DNA from: Trichoplax sp. H2
Taxonomy: Eukaryota; Placozoa; Uniplacotomia; Trichoplacea
Direction of reading: 5' to 3'
NCBI GenBank assembly: GCA_003344405.1
Contig: NOWV01000139.1
Coordinates: forward strand, 1 to 64,000
DNA length: 64,000 bases
Positions 37,291 to 49,400 of the stretch are shown one piece after another. The notes beneath the pieces were generated by a model. The model was not told where the DNA came from and did not search any database. It saw only the letters and a program-made list of their open reading frames with translations. A program made the position numbers and the translations under genes. The stretch's first letter is position 1. Each line of letters begins with the position of its first letter.

Positions 37291-39667
37291 TTATCTGCTT
37301 GCAGGAATTTGTGCTGTTGTCGAAGGTTGGAAATTGGCGTATTGTGGAGGCTGTGCTACTTGATCGACAGGCACTTTAGTAGTCATTGAAGTTTGTGGCA
37401 TAGCTACAGCTTGCATATACACTGGCTGACCGGCTGGATATCCGGTAGCTAAATAGAATTAGAAAGGATAAGCTATTATGTGTATATCTCTAATGATGCT
37501 AGTTGGAAATGGTCGTAATTTTAAGTTAGTTGCTGATTAATGGTTGATCTGTTTATTTTATAATCGGAGGGCTACATACAAATCATATATATATATATAT
37601 ATATATATATAACTACCTCTGAAAAAGAATAAACACAGACAGTAATCATATTAGCAACACTATACGTTATTATATTAACAACTAACCTATTTGTCCAGGG
37701 TATTGCTGAATTGTGACTGGCTGAGCTGCTGCTCCTTGATAGTAAACAGCTATCGCATTATGCTAATCAAATTGTCGGAGGAGGGAAAAATTTAGATTAT
37801 TTTAGTTCAGATAATAAATTAAAAATTTTGATCTTCCTTAATACTACTAACTTATAGTTTTCAGCTCTTTAGTTAATAAATTGGTTATAAAGTGCAATTG
37901 TAAATATATAATTGCACGATTATACCGTAACTCTTAATATTAAGAGCTCTACTGAAATGTAATTTTTGGACATTGCAAGCATGGTAGCAAATTTTAGAAT
38001 TCATAGTATGACTTACAGAATTAAGATAAACTGTATATGCAGAAGATTTCTAATTTATAAACTTACGTTGTGGCTAGGTCCGCAGTAAATATGATGACCT
38101 AAGATGACAATACAGGTCAAGGCGAGAGAAAATCCCACAATTGAAGTAAGAATGGAAACGATGTTGAACCAAATGCTATACCTAGCATGGTAATCAAACA
38201 TAGTGCCAAGGCTTATGCCAAAGTGAAAGATGGACAAGATGAAACTGATTATCGAAAAGGCAAAAAAAGAGTTGATCTAAATGGAAAATTAAATCAAATC
38301 ATTTCTATGAGACATACTAAATGACAAGACCACAGAATATTTTTGTCAACAGCATTAGTGTAGTTAGCCCGTTAATATATCAATCGGAAAACTATACATG
38401 TAAAAAATGAACCTTCTTACCAGATGATGGTTGATTCGATTTTTCTGGGATACGATTCCAAAGATGCCGCATAAGATGTACTAAAATTTGATGAATAAAA
38501 ATAATTTATATCTGGCCTACAAAAGAAGTTAAACTCGAATTGTGCCTAAAGGATCTCCGCGATAAATTTTGTCAGTCAATAATATACTGAAAGTAAAATG
38601 TGATCGAAGGTACAGAAATACTATAATACAGAAAATTTTGTAGTATGTTTACTTTTATGGGATAAGAAACTGAGTGATGCCTGATAGAAAGATTTCTTCA
38701 GATGAAATCTAAACTTTTGCCGGCCAAGGCAGCTGCATGGTAGTGAATATTATGGAAGGCAAAAGAAATCATTTTATGGTACTCCTGGTTAGGCTAACTA
38801 CTGGTAGAATAGAGGTAACTAATGGATAATATGAAGATTTAGTATTGTATTTAGATCTCAGTTTTTGAAGTAGAATTTAAGGCCGTAGTCTGTAGATAAG
38901 ATTTAAACGTATGAATTTAAATTTTCTGTAGCGTTTATTAAATCTGTACGTTAGTTTGTATCTGTATACTGTAGTAAACTGTAGGTAAATTTTGTTATAT
39001 CACCTTGTGTAGCTGATATGGAAATGATATTTTCTAGCAGGATTGCTACTGATTGGCCTGAGTGCACTTAACTTTAATTATTTTCTGATTTAGAAAACAT
39101 TACTTCATGACCAGGGTGATCCTTACAAATATAAGTTTGGGTCTGGTGTTAACACTATAGTAACGTCGCTTTAACAAGATTTAAGTTGTTTCGAGAGTAG
39201 ATATACTCGCACATGATTGACAATACAATTGAACATAAGATTTGGATAGATCGAAATTTAGATCACTTTTCCAAGAATAAATCAATCAAGCAAATGTAAA
39301 ATCTTAAAACTAGTTTATGAAATCTATTACAGTATAATTTACTTACAGGAATTCCAACCCAAATGTTAGGGCCAATATTAACTGCTAGGTTGTAATAGTG
39401 ATAAATGATTGAGGTACGACGAGCAACGCTATGTAATGGATGATAGAAATTGTAGTAGCTGCTGGTGGTAAAAAATCCAACGATGCCAACAGTCAAACTA
39501 ATTATACCATTAATAAGCATGGTGATACCAATGGTCGTGGCCAAAGTCTGCATTTTTGGCGTTAAAGTTTTACCAATTCGACTACAACAAGTTTGGTAGA
39601 CTACTTGTTGTGTCTGCTGAGGTTGATGTATAGCTTGTGGTTGATTTGGATTAGCCATTTTCAACAA
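37291..39667 (-). CDS. CD20/MS4A-like tetraspan membrane protein, cluster gene C
   Basis: Five exons in order of translation: 39347-39667, 38421-38480, 38067-38276, 37687-37762, 37291-37448; 274 residues (271 from the second ATG at 39658, which lies in the MANPNQPQ context and may be the real start). The Pro/Gln-rich N-terminus leads into TCCSRIGKTLTP. Spans are TIGITMLINGIISLTVGIVG, IWVGIPYILCGIFGIVS, FFAFSIISFILSIFHFGISL and WFNIVSILTSIVGFSLALTC, then IYC. The first loop is the longest and most Tyr-rich in this arm. The tail has YYQGAAAQPVTIQQYPGQ and QPPQYANF (PPxY). The GIF of span 2 at the exon 1 end is GIP here. Intron 4 contains a 13-unit AT dinucleotide run at 37585-37610. Confidence 0.87.
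37585..37610. repeat. (AT)13 microsatellite in intron 4 of gene C
   Basis: An uninterrupted AT dinucleotide run of 26 nt. It is likely polymorphic in length. Confidence 0.95.
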
Positions 39668-40422
39668 GCTTTCCCTTCAACTGAATGATTCTGGATGATA
39701 AAAATAAATTTTTTTTTGGAGATGCGTAAAATACAAACATTAAGCGTATCAAAAAGCTCGAGAAGTCAGTAACATACAATACACTGATGAGTAGAAGATT
39801 TAATTAAAATATAAAGTAGAAAATTACTGACTCACGCGTACATTTAAAAAAAAATAATTACAATATTCTACAGATTGTTTTTACTGTTGAGATCTTAGCA
39901 AATAGAATATTCTATATTATCCCGGTATCTTCGATTGGATTGAATTTTACCTGATTTCAAGCTGTGAATTGGAGTTTTATCGTATAAATGATTTGGCTAA
40001 AATGCCTTTATTGATATGATCAACCAAGCTTAAATAGCTTAAAACTATATATAGCAGTAATTTAAAAGTTTAACAATTGCTTATTTTCAATAACTAATGG
40101 CAAGACTGGTACAGCCGAGTACGCAAATTATCCCATTGTTTGGAGCAATCTATAGGCGGTATGATTTTGTAGAGTAGGTAACCAGAACTTTGTTATCTTA
40201 TAGAAAAATAACAATATAATGGAGCAAAACCATACAGAAAAGGATAAGAAATAAAAAGGCTGCCTACTATTTCAATAGCAAGCTGTGTTATCGTCTATAA
40301 GCATCTAATCAGCGACTGTTCTACGCAGAAAATAAGTTGGTGGATATACTGGTATCATAATTGATTTTAATTCTATATTAGTTATTCATGACGTCATTTA
40401 AACTCTAGTGGAAGTATAGCTG

Positions 40423-41052
40423 TGTCACAAAACAGCTTTGCAACAAGATAACGTGATATACGATCAATAAGGCAATTCCTTGAACCACGTATCAAGGAAC
40501 GATATCTGTACTATCACAAACACTTTTGCTCTACTAGCAGACTACACAAAGACTTAAACGCCTCGTATTTTACGTTAAACACTAAGTTAGAGAATCCCCT
40601 TTATTTCACGATATACTGCATTTATATACTATTCCTCGATAGTTCATGAGTCATAGTTAATACAATTAACATTAGAATCATTTACTGCATTAGATATTAA
40701 TTATAGCTACTGCTCCCTTAATGCAGACAACAGTATTTACAAACATAGATATGTAATGACTAATACAGAATAGTCAGATTGCGATATGTCCTATCACGGA
40801 ACATTTCCATGATAATTTACAATCTACCATAAGTAAATTACAATCACAATGATTCGAACTGTAAGTAGATGATTTGCATTCCCTATTATAACTATTAATT
40901 TCAGTATGTGTATAAGTGTCACTGTCATAAAATGTCAGAGCTATATTAAAACACAGTATATCCAAATTAGAAGTTAACTAAATAAGGATAGTCTAAAAGA
41001 ATTATCCTAACATAGATATTTCTACTCTAATACAGTATTTAACACTGTCACA
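40423..41052. repeat. Duplicated element, copy 1 (630 bp)
   Basis: Nearly the same sequence recurs in direct orientation at 47861-48483, with scattered substitutions and a few small indels. Both copies start with TGTCACAAAACAGCTTTGCA and end near ACTG(T/C)CACA, so copy 1 is bounded by direct TGTCACA strings. A minus-strand frame of about 63 codons (40774-40965) is preserved in both copies. The sharp edges suggest a mobile element without obvious transposase, but a local segmental duplication is also possible. Confidence 0.85.
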
Positions 41053-41199
41053 AGCTGTTAGATCTTATTACTTAAACTAAGCTTTCATGGTGTTGCAGGA
41101 TAGAAAATCATGTCGAATTTTTAAAAGTATAAAAAATATTCAATCGTAATAAAATTATCAACGATGATGATTAAAATTAATTTGCTACCATTTCGTAAT

Positions 41200-42180
41200 G
41201 GCTGCTATGTAATTGCTATAAGTGATCAGCTTGATCATCGTTAAGGTTGTGAAAGAATACGAATTCGATTATACACTGATCCATGTTCAATTACCTTATG
41301 ACTATATAATCGTATTGAAAAGAAATTATTGTTACATGAGTTATCCACTTGATCAAGATTGGATCATAAATCAAGGGTAAAACGGTATTTTGCTTGCGTA
41401 ATAGTTCAACTATTCTCTTATTAATTCATCTTATGATATATAACATTATAGCTATAAGTAATCGGCTAGACGACTAGGGCCGCAAAAGAGACTGAAATAA
41501 TGTCTTGCTTTCGTCAGTTTTTAATTATTTCTGACGATTGCATCCTTCTGAAAAAGAATATATTGCAATGAGTGATCAGTTTGATTGTGACTTAGGAGTA
41601 TAAAAGAGAAGTGGCTTCCATCTTGAATTAATAAAATTCTTTCAATCATTTTATCATTGCCTTAAGTCCTCAACTTGTTAATAACTAAGTAGTAAAAGAG
41701 ACGAAATAAGATATTATTCCAATTAAACTGAAGTTTAAATGAAGTACAATTGTGGATGCTTCATTATTATTATTTAGTCATTCGAAAAAATCATTGGGCT
41801 TACATACTGAGATATAAAATACAATTTTTTTATGCTATTTCTATATTGCCTAAAGGTGTCATTCTAGCACTAATACAGCTGATTCAATATCAGCTTGATA
41901 ACTGAAATACAAATAAAAGGATCTTACTATAGTTAGGGTATATTTAAATTGTTTTCGAAAAATAAAATTATTGACGAGTGTAAGCGTCTCAACTATAGTT
42001 TAATAAATATATACCAGTCGATACATTTTCAAAAAACAACGGCCTGAATGTTCTGCTAAACCGTTAATTCATAACTTCATGATGTCTAACATAAAATAAC
42101 TGCAGTTACACTATTAATAATGATCAGCTTCATGATTAGAGTCGCAATAAGGGCTGGGAAAAGGTTCCTCTTCAATAAGT
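41200..42180. repeat. Decayed tandem array, period near 115 bp
   Basis: Related strings built on ATAAGTGATCAGCTTGAT followed by GGGCCGCAAAAGAGACTGAA recur near 41219, 41457, 41570, 41690 and 42119, with strong divergence. The spacing is compatible with multiples of about 115 bp with gaps. The call is by eye and approximate. Confidence 0.35.
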
Positions 42181-43546
42181 GGATATCAATTGAAAAATTA
42201 AGTTAATTACAGAAATAGATACTTCCATTACAGTTGAATGATAATAACTGAGTTTAATTTCCAAAATAAATCATCGGTTTTAAATAGCCGTAGCTGTAGA
42301 TCAATATATCTTTCCATGAATTTATTTGTAATTTGTGGAATACTGTATAAGAAGAGATCTTAGCGTTGTTGAAGCTAGTTGCAGCTAATCTAACATCAAG
42401 TTGATGACTTGTGATAGTGTTAATAGTTCTAAAGAATGCCATTGCAAGGTCATTGGGGAATGATATTGAAAGTAATATGAACAGAAATTTTTAGCTTTGT
42501 TTTAATGCCTAGTATAATGTCAAATACTTGTATAATTTCAAATAAAAAACGATAGCATAATTACTTCTAGAATGCCTACTATACTGTTTATAATAGTAGC
42601 AAAAGTTGCTGTCCATTTGTGAACCCTAAGGAGGTATATAAGCCCAACTCTCTTTTTATTGGGTGAGGTATATTATTATAATAAGGCAAATAAGTTATCA
42701 ATTTGATAGTGTTTGGAGTTGTAATAGAGCTTAAAACTTAGTCGTTGATACGAATAGTTTTAATACCGTCATAAACTGATTAATAACTATTTCAATCGAA
42801 GTCATACCGTTAAATATCTGTAGCTACTTAAAACTTTTAACAGTGTCAGTAAAATGCGTGAAGGAAATGAATCAATTTGCAGTACCATCTTTCTAGGGCA
42901 GCCAGATATTAGGCTTGTATTGAAAGATAGACGCACGCTGCACTTCATCACGGAGTATGAATATGGAATGTCTTCAGTAATGCTGGATTTTTATTAGCAT
43001 GATTAGAACTAGAATGGTTTTGCTACAGTTAGATCTATCTAGCAGCAAAAAGATATTCTATTTTCATAGGCTGAATACTTGTGATGCTCACTGTTCTTAT
43101 TAATTGCTAAGTTGAACCATTTAAACTGATATATTTATAGCAGAAATTTGGTAATGTTAATATTTTGAATGCCATTGCTAAAACATTAGGCTTGCTTGAT
43201 TTATCCTCGAACTTAACTATACAAGATTATTAATCGTCATCACTAATCTGAAGGGACTTGTTGGAACTGAAGTTTGTAAATTTAATTGTGGTTATTATGA
43301 TAGTTTGTCCTGTGATGTTTACGTTGTAATTATCTTAATTCCAATGGTATGGATACGATATCATATTTAGGATGGCTAACCTGAACTGATCGTACTGAAC
43401 TCATTCGGTTGTAATGCAGACAATAAGATAGCGACAAAAAATTAGCTTATTTAGCTGATGCTTAACCTATGTAATCTGCTATTCGTAATAACTAGTCCAA
43501 GCTGCTGCTTTTCGGGCTGAAGTTTCAATTTTTAGAAGGCCACAAT

Positions 43547-44075
43547 ATGAACCATGCAGTTACTGTCATTAAGTTAATTTATTTAGCTTATGAAGGACTT
43601 TTCAGGCCTTCACAACGCGTAAATTTTGTTACTACTTCGGCTAATGCTATTCATCGATTCACAATTGACCATTTCCACACGCTGCAGCGCGATGCGAAGC
43701 AAATTGCAATTACGACTCGTAAAGATCCAATTTTAAGGCAAGTAACTACGTCCAACAAGGTTGGCTTGCCGCTTTTCAACCCGACCTATACATATTTTGG
43801 AAATATCGTATTGAACTTACAACGCAAGACAGATGTTTACTATGGTGATCGTGCTTAATTAACCCTCCAAAACATCAAGCAGATATTTTGCAACTCTTAC
43901 GTAAGTTTCATTCAGGCATGCTAAATATAAAAGAGTTTAGCACCCCTTCACTTTTAGTGGCCTGATACCAGTCAATACATAACAGCACTGGTCCAAAATT
44001 GTCTTCAAGGTACTGAACATGCAAAAAATTCTCTATTTGTACCACTTCACCAAAGGGAATATCTGACCACATCCT
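43547..44075 (+). pseudogene. Truncated Ty3/gypsy-type pol fragment (RNase H end to integrase zinc-binding domain)
   Basis: The open frame 43547-43858 carries a sequence like the end of the gypsy RNase H region (SANAIHRF where active elements have NADALSR), followed by a TRKDPILRQVTT linker typical of the spacer before integrase. A stop and a frame change near 43858 interrupt it. Downstream, in other frames, the integrase HHCC-type segment is still legible up to about 44075, including FHSGMLNIKEF and VQNCLQGTEHAKNS, with the second Cys of the zinc site apparently lost. No integrase catalytic core, protease or gag is seen, so the copy is dead. Confidence 0.72.
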
Positions 44076-44689
44076 AAACGTTCATTTTGTAGTGATAATA
44101 ACGTTCAATTGGTACCGCTGTGTAAACTATTCCAATCAGAATAAATTTTAATAATCAGTTCTACAGTATGTGAAATTAACATTCGTGAAGAGAAACCTAT
44201 TCTTAATTTTATTAAGGCATATTAAATATCAAGTAGAACTTACTACTCATAATATTGGTATATTTGCTACCGTGTGACTCCATTTACTGTAATACGACAC
44301 ATTACTCAAACTGGCTATAATCTGTTCAATTTATTTTTAATACCGTAGACAATATTAATAGTATAGGGTTTTAATCATGAAAGATTTTAAAGCATCACTA
44401 GATATGCGCTATACGCGTATTATAGTCAAAATATATCATGATTAAAGCTAGGTATTTTCGTCTTTATCAACTGATTACTTTAGAAACAACTTCACTAGAA
44501 GCCCTACTGAGCAATAAAATGAAGATAAGCTATTTCTTTTTTCGTTACGAACTGATAATCTTGTAAGTTATTGTAAGTTATTTAAAGTGTAATGAAATGA
44601 AAAGTGTAGAGATCAAGCTATGAAACTTTAACAAACTTTGATTCTACTTTCGTTGCACTCCGGTCGACTTAACGATAATACTTTGATAC

Positions 44690-45420
44690 CAAATAAAATT
44701 TGGGGAAATAACCGAACAACAATTTATTTCAAAACAAAAATGGAGAGAAGTATAAACCGAACAACCTTACAAATACTTAGCTTTAAGTATTATTAAAATA
44801 AATGACAGACTTAAAAACTGTCAACGACCAAACAACCTTTCAAAAAGAAGAACGTTTTAACTTACGACAATTCGACCCCGAAGGCCTTTTAAATTCAACA
44901 AGTTCTTCAAATAAAATCTTCTTCTACTCTCCCTCTCAATTTTCTAATTGCACTATCATTTATAGGCTTCGTAGAGCCGTCTGAGGTATTTAAAACTGAA
45001 CAGTTGCTAACCAATCGCTCTTAAGGTCCGTTTTAGAAAACTACTTTGCACCATTTAAGAAAACAAAAATCATTCAAAGTTCAGACACAATTTACCCTAC
45101 GATTCCCTTACAAACACTGTAAAAGTAACAAGCTAACTATAAAAATACATCAAACTTCATTTCTAACATAATTTCTATCATTAATACACTATAAAAGTCT
45201 AAAAATCAACCTTTAAACATCAAGATTTAGTCATAAAAACAACATTCTAACTACCTAATAATCAACACAACCTCTGCCAATTTCCATCTTATTTTCTATT
45301 TTCCTCACTAAATCTCCTAATGTGACTTCAAGTCACGTCATAAAATTCCAAAGTTTCAAATTCATAACAAAAAGTCCAAATCTCAAAAATCAACTCTTAC
45401 GATATTTTTCACAAACAAAA
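44690..45420. other. Strand-skewed, G-poor tract
   Basis: The plus strand here is very poor in G and relatively rich in C. For example, the 60-nt line beginning at 45241 has one G and about 15 C. This contrasts with the balanced composition on either side. A 60-codon frame at 44802-44984 is of unknown nature. The tract follows the broken retroelement and may be part of an element's untranslated region or a decayed repeat. Confidence 0.5.
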
Positions 45421-45477
45421 ATGAGGTCCTATATTAGTAGAGATATCTTATCGATCATGAAAATTATATACGTTAAC

Positions 45478-45580
45478 ATTGTCAACTAAAAGTGTATGAA
45501 CAATCTAATCAGTTGTATATAAATGGCACAATGATGTTCGTAGAAGCTCCTAATATACTAATTGGGAAATTATAATTATT
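45478..45580. repeat. Dispersed repeat fragment, shared with 56567
   Basis: TGTCAACTAAAAGTGTATGA followed by ACAATCTAATCAGTTGT resembles the sequence at 56567 (TGTCGACTAAAGTTTATGAA, then CAATGTAATCAGTTGT). Weaker similarity continues for roughly 100 bp. Both copies begin abruptly at TGTC. Confidence 0.5.
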
Positions 45581-45682
45581 TATAAGATGATAGAAGATTT
45601 TTCTATTAGTTGTTTCGAAGTGAGGTCTTCCTGTAATGATTAATTCCTATCCTCCGTTAACGTTGGACTTCCAATAAATTGT

Positions 45683-45809
45683 AGTAAAAGCTATTACTAC
45701 TCGTTAATATTTTCTTTTTCTTGGTATAAAAGCTATTACTACTCGTTAATATTTTCTTGACCTTGGTATAAAAGTTTTATTACTACTCGCTAATATTTTC
45801 TTGACCTTT
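45683..45809. repeat. 45-bp tandem repeat, three copies
   Basis: The unit reads GTATAAAAGCTATTACTACT then CGTTAATATTTTCTTGACCTT. Three successive copies differ by few substitutions and a small insertion. It lies about 650 bp upstream of gene D. Confidence 0.85.
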
Positions 45810-46455
45810 GAATTTTATTATAATAACTTTACCAATACTATTCAATAGTAAATGAAATACTTACTAGATACTGAGTAAAAGTCACTGCTATTTTTTGATT
45901 TCATATTGGCAGTGATCCTAAGGTGCATAATAGATCTTTGCTAAATGATATTGTTTTTCTAGATATCTTGAATGAAATCTTCAATTCAATAATAGCACGT
46001 ATGAATATAGTTCCATCTAATCCTCCAATCAACGTGCTTATTATGCTTTCAATTAATTGCTATTTCTTAGGCAATCCGCTTTGGCCAATTAACTTACCGT
46101 GATGACAATAAATGCATTCATTTCTATTGGATTTTATTTCCTTTGTTTCGCTATAGTATATTCCATCTTTTTGCCGGCTAAATTTCGGCCCATATTTAAA
46201 TAATAACCATTAATTCAATTTTCAGATTTATTCTTAAAAGCCAAACTTGGTTTTATAAAAGATTGAATTTCAATTTTTAAGAAGCTAGAAAGGTTTTAAG
46301 TAAGCCTAAGAAATTTCAATATCAGAAAGAGATTTTCATTTCTTAATATAATTATTGCGATGTGTTATTTAGTTGAAAAATAGGTTAAAAAATTAAGATA
46401 TTGATATTTTTCGTCGTATCTTTTCACAGGGTTACTCTTCTCTGAAAGTGAAGCT

Positions 46456-49400
46456 ATGGCTACTTTGCAACACCAGCAAAATCCACAGCAATATCAATTT
46501 CAACAGCAGCAACAAATACCACAATCAATACAGGTTCAGGCTCCATCAGTAAATTATACCGGTACTACATGTTGTGGCCCTTTCCGCAAAGTTTTAGTTG
46601 GTAGATCGCGTTCTACCGCTTATGGAATTGGCATCGCTATCCTAATTACTGGTCTAGTCAGCTTGATTACTGGTATAGTTGGATTCTTTGTCAATGGATC
46701 CTGGGTCTATTTTTACGGTCGTTATAGATATATAATTAATCCTACTCCCTATATTGGTGCCAATATTTGGGCCGGGATATTTGTAAGTAAAAATATCAAC
46801 ATTAATAGATGATCTCGTTTAATGAATATCATTAATACTTTCCATGTCTGCAATAATTTAAATAGTAAAGTACATCGGTATTTGATCCCCTGAAAGCTGT
46901 ATCGATTTATATCAGCGTTGATTTATAGTGAAATTGTAATCGAAACTTATAGATTTTGCTTTATCGATAATACTCGCACCACCGATAGCTCTTGAACTAA
47001 TATGCTATTATGATTTTTTAGAGAGGGATTGCTATTAATTGGAAATCAATAGTAGTGTTAAAGAAGCTTCGCTTATTCTTTAGACTAAAATTATCTCATT
47101 CCTTGGAAATCTTTGCTAACACAGCTATTTTGGAATAGACAGTGATGAAGTAGATTAAAATCAAATAGCGAAAACTTTATTACAATAATTTGTACCCTGA
47201 CCAAATTACCAATTAGTGAATTCTATCCATTTCTTAAAAACCTAATATAAGCTTAACTGTAAATGCGTACTATACTTACAGTCAATAATATCTATAAGTA
47301 CATACATAATCTTACAATTTTACAATTTAAAATAATGTTTGACTTAGAATTGCACAATATTGTAACCTTAATCTTGATCTATATTGGGGACTACATAACG
47401 GCTATATCTAAATCGTTACGTGTAATTACTGTATTCAGTACATGGAAATCATTTCATACTATGATATTTCATTTAGAACCAATAACCTAAGTTGTTTGCT
47501 TGGCTATTTCAAATAAATTATATACTACTATACTTCCTTGTGATTAAAGAACAAAATCATCTTATATCTGGCTATTCCTTTTTAAAATTGTTGCTATTTT
47601 GATATTTCAATAATTGTACAGTTGAATTCGATTTCGTTTCCCCCTATGTCTCCTCTATCCAACGTCTTTCATGATAATCATTATTTTTCTAAGAATTGCG
47701 TTATTCAATTAATTCTGTTTTGACGGACTGAAATCAATTGCTTTTTTGCTTATTTATTTTAAAATAGTAGTTTTTGAAGATGACTTCATGATCTGAATTA
47801 TTGCTGACAATCGAAATTGATTTTATTCCTTGCCGCTTCGTTTATATTTTTATACCTTATTGTCACAAAACAGCTTTGCAACAAGATAACGTAATGTACG
47901 ATCAATAAGTCAATTCCTTGAACCACGTATCAAGGAACGATATCTGTACTATCACAAACACTTTTGCTCTACTAGCAGACTACACAAAGACTTAGATGCC
48001 TCGTATTTTACGTTAAACACTAAGTTTAAGAATCCACTTTATTACACGATATACTGCATTTATATACTATTCCTCAATAACTAATGAGTCATAATTAATA
48101 CAATTAACATTGGAATCATTTACTGCATTAGATATTATAGCTACTGCTTCCTTAATGCAGATAACAGTATTTACGAACATAGACATGTGATGACTAATAC
48201 AGAATAGTCAGATTACGATATGTCCCTATCACGGAACATTTCCATGATAATTTACAATCTACCATAAGTAAATTACAATCACAATGATTCGAACCGTAAG
48301 TAGATGATTTGCATTCCCTATTATAACTATTAATTTCAGTATGTGTATAAGTGTTACTGTTATAAAAAGTCAGTGCTATATTAAAACACAGTATATCCAA
48401 ATTAGAAGTTAAATAAGGATAGGCTAACAGAATTATCTTAACATAGATATTTCTACTCTAATACAGTACATAACACTGCCACACTTACAATTAGTGATTC
48501 AAAATGATTTGTTTTAAACCATAGAGATTATTAGATCCGAATCTTTCTCACTCTCATTTCTTAGCAAGATTTAAATATAGTACATTTAAAATCGCATGAA
48601 TGCTCAAATACCCGTACTGATTTCATTTTCTTAACGTTTTCTAGTACATCCTGACTGGTATCTTTGGAATTGCTTCGTCTAAAAATCAAACCAATCCTCA
48701 TTTGGTTAGGAAAAACATTTGATTCTAAATACTTTACGATGCCTCAACTTATTTTCTAGATAGAATAAACACATAGTAATACCTTTAGTCCTAATCAGAT
48801 CGCAAAAGTTTGATTTCTCGTATTGTATTAAGCATATCTCCCTTCATGTTTATGAAAATAGTTGAACTCTTATTTTGCTTTTGCCATCATTTCCTTAATT
48901 CTGGCAATACCGCATTTTGGTGTGAGCCTCGGTATATTGGTGCAGTTTATCCATGTCTTGGGTCGCACGATATGGTTTAACAGTGTCGCCTTAATATTAT
49001 CCATAATTGCTTTTTCTTTGTCCTTGTCATCCTTGGTTATTTTGGGCAATAATGTGTATTGCAATCAATGTAAATCGACTGTAAGTGACGTTGAAAAGAT
49101 GGAATAATGTTATATTCAGCCGTAAAGTACCGTTTACTTACGCGGTAAAGTTTTCTTTACATCAGTCACGATTTATTATTAATCTACTCTGAAATACCAT
49201 AACAAAATCTGACAATTAACTGGACTTATACACTCCAGTATTATTGTTACCATAAATCAAATTCGATAAAGTTTAGTATAGAACTTCTTGCAAATCATAT
49301 ATTAATCTCCAGAGTAAAAAATTTCTAAAATTAGCTAACTTTATTACGTTATTGAAATAAATTATACGATCAAATTTCGGTAGGCATTTGGAAACTAAAT

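Larger units (their letters stand above)
39668..46455. other. Central spacer between the two divergent arms of the cluster
   Basis: This 6.8-kb spacer should contain the promoters of genes C and D. It holds one copy of a 630-bp duplicated element (40423-41052), decayed tandem repeats with a period near 115 bp (41200-42180), a broken Ty3/gypsy pol fragment (43547-44075), a strand-skewed G-poor tract (44690-45420), a fragment shared with 56.57 kb (from 45478) and a three-copy 45-bp tandem repeat (45683-45809). Confidence 0.65.

Noticed and set aside
41570-41660. TATAAAAGAG followed by AATAAA as a second LTR core
   Set aside because: The TATA-like string is part of a decayed tandem repeat whose other units read CAAAAGAGAC, so it is better explained by the repeat.
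48870-49064. A 64-codon minus-strand frame
   Set aside because: It is antisense to exon 3 of gene D, which encodes membrane spans 3 and 4.
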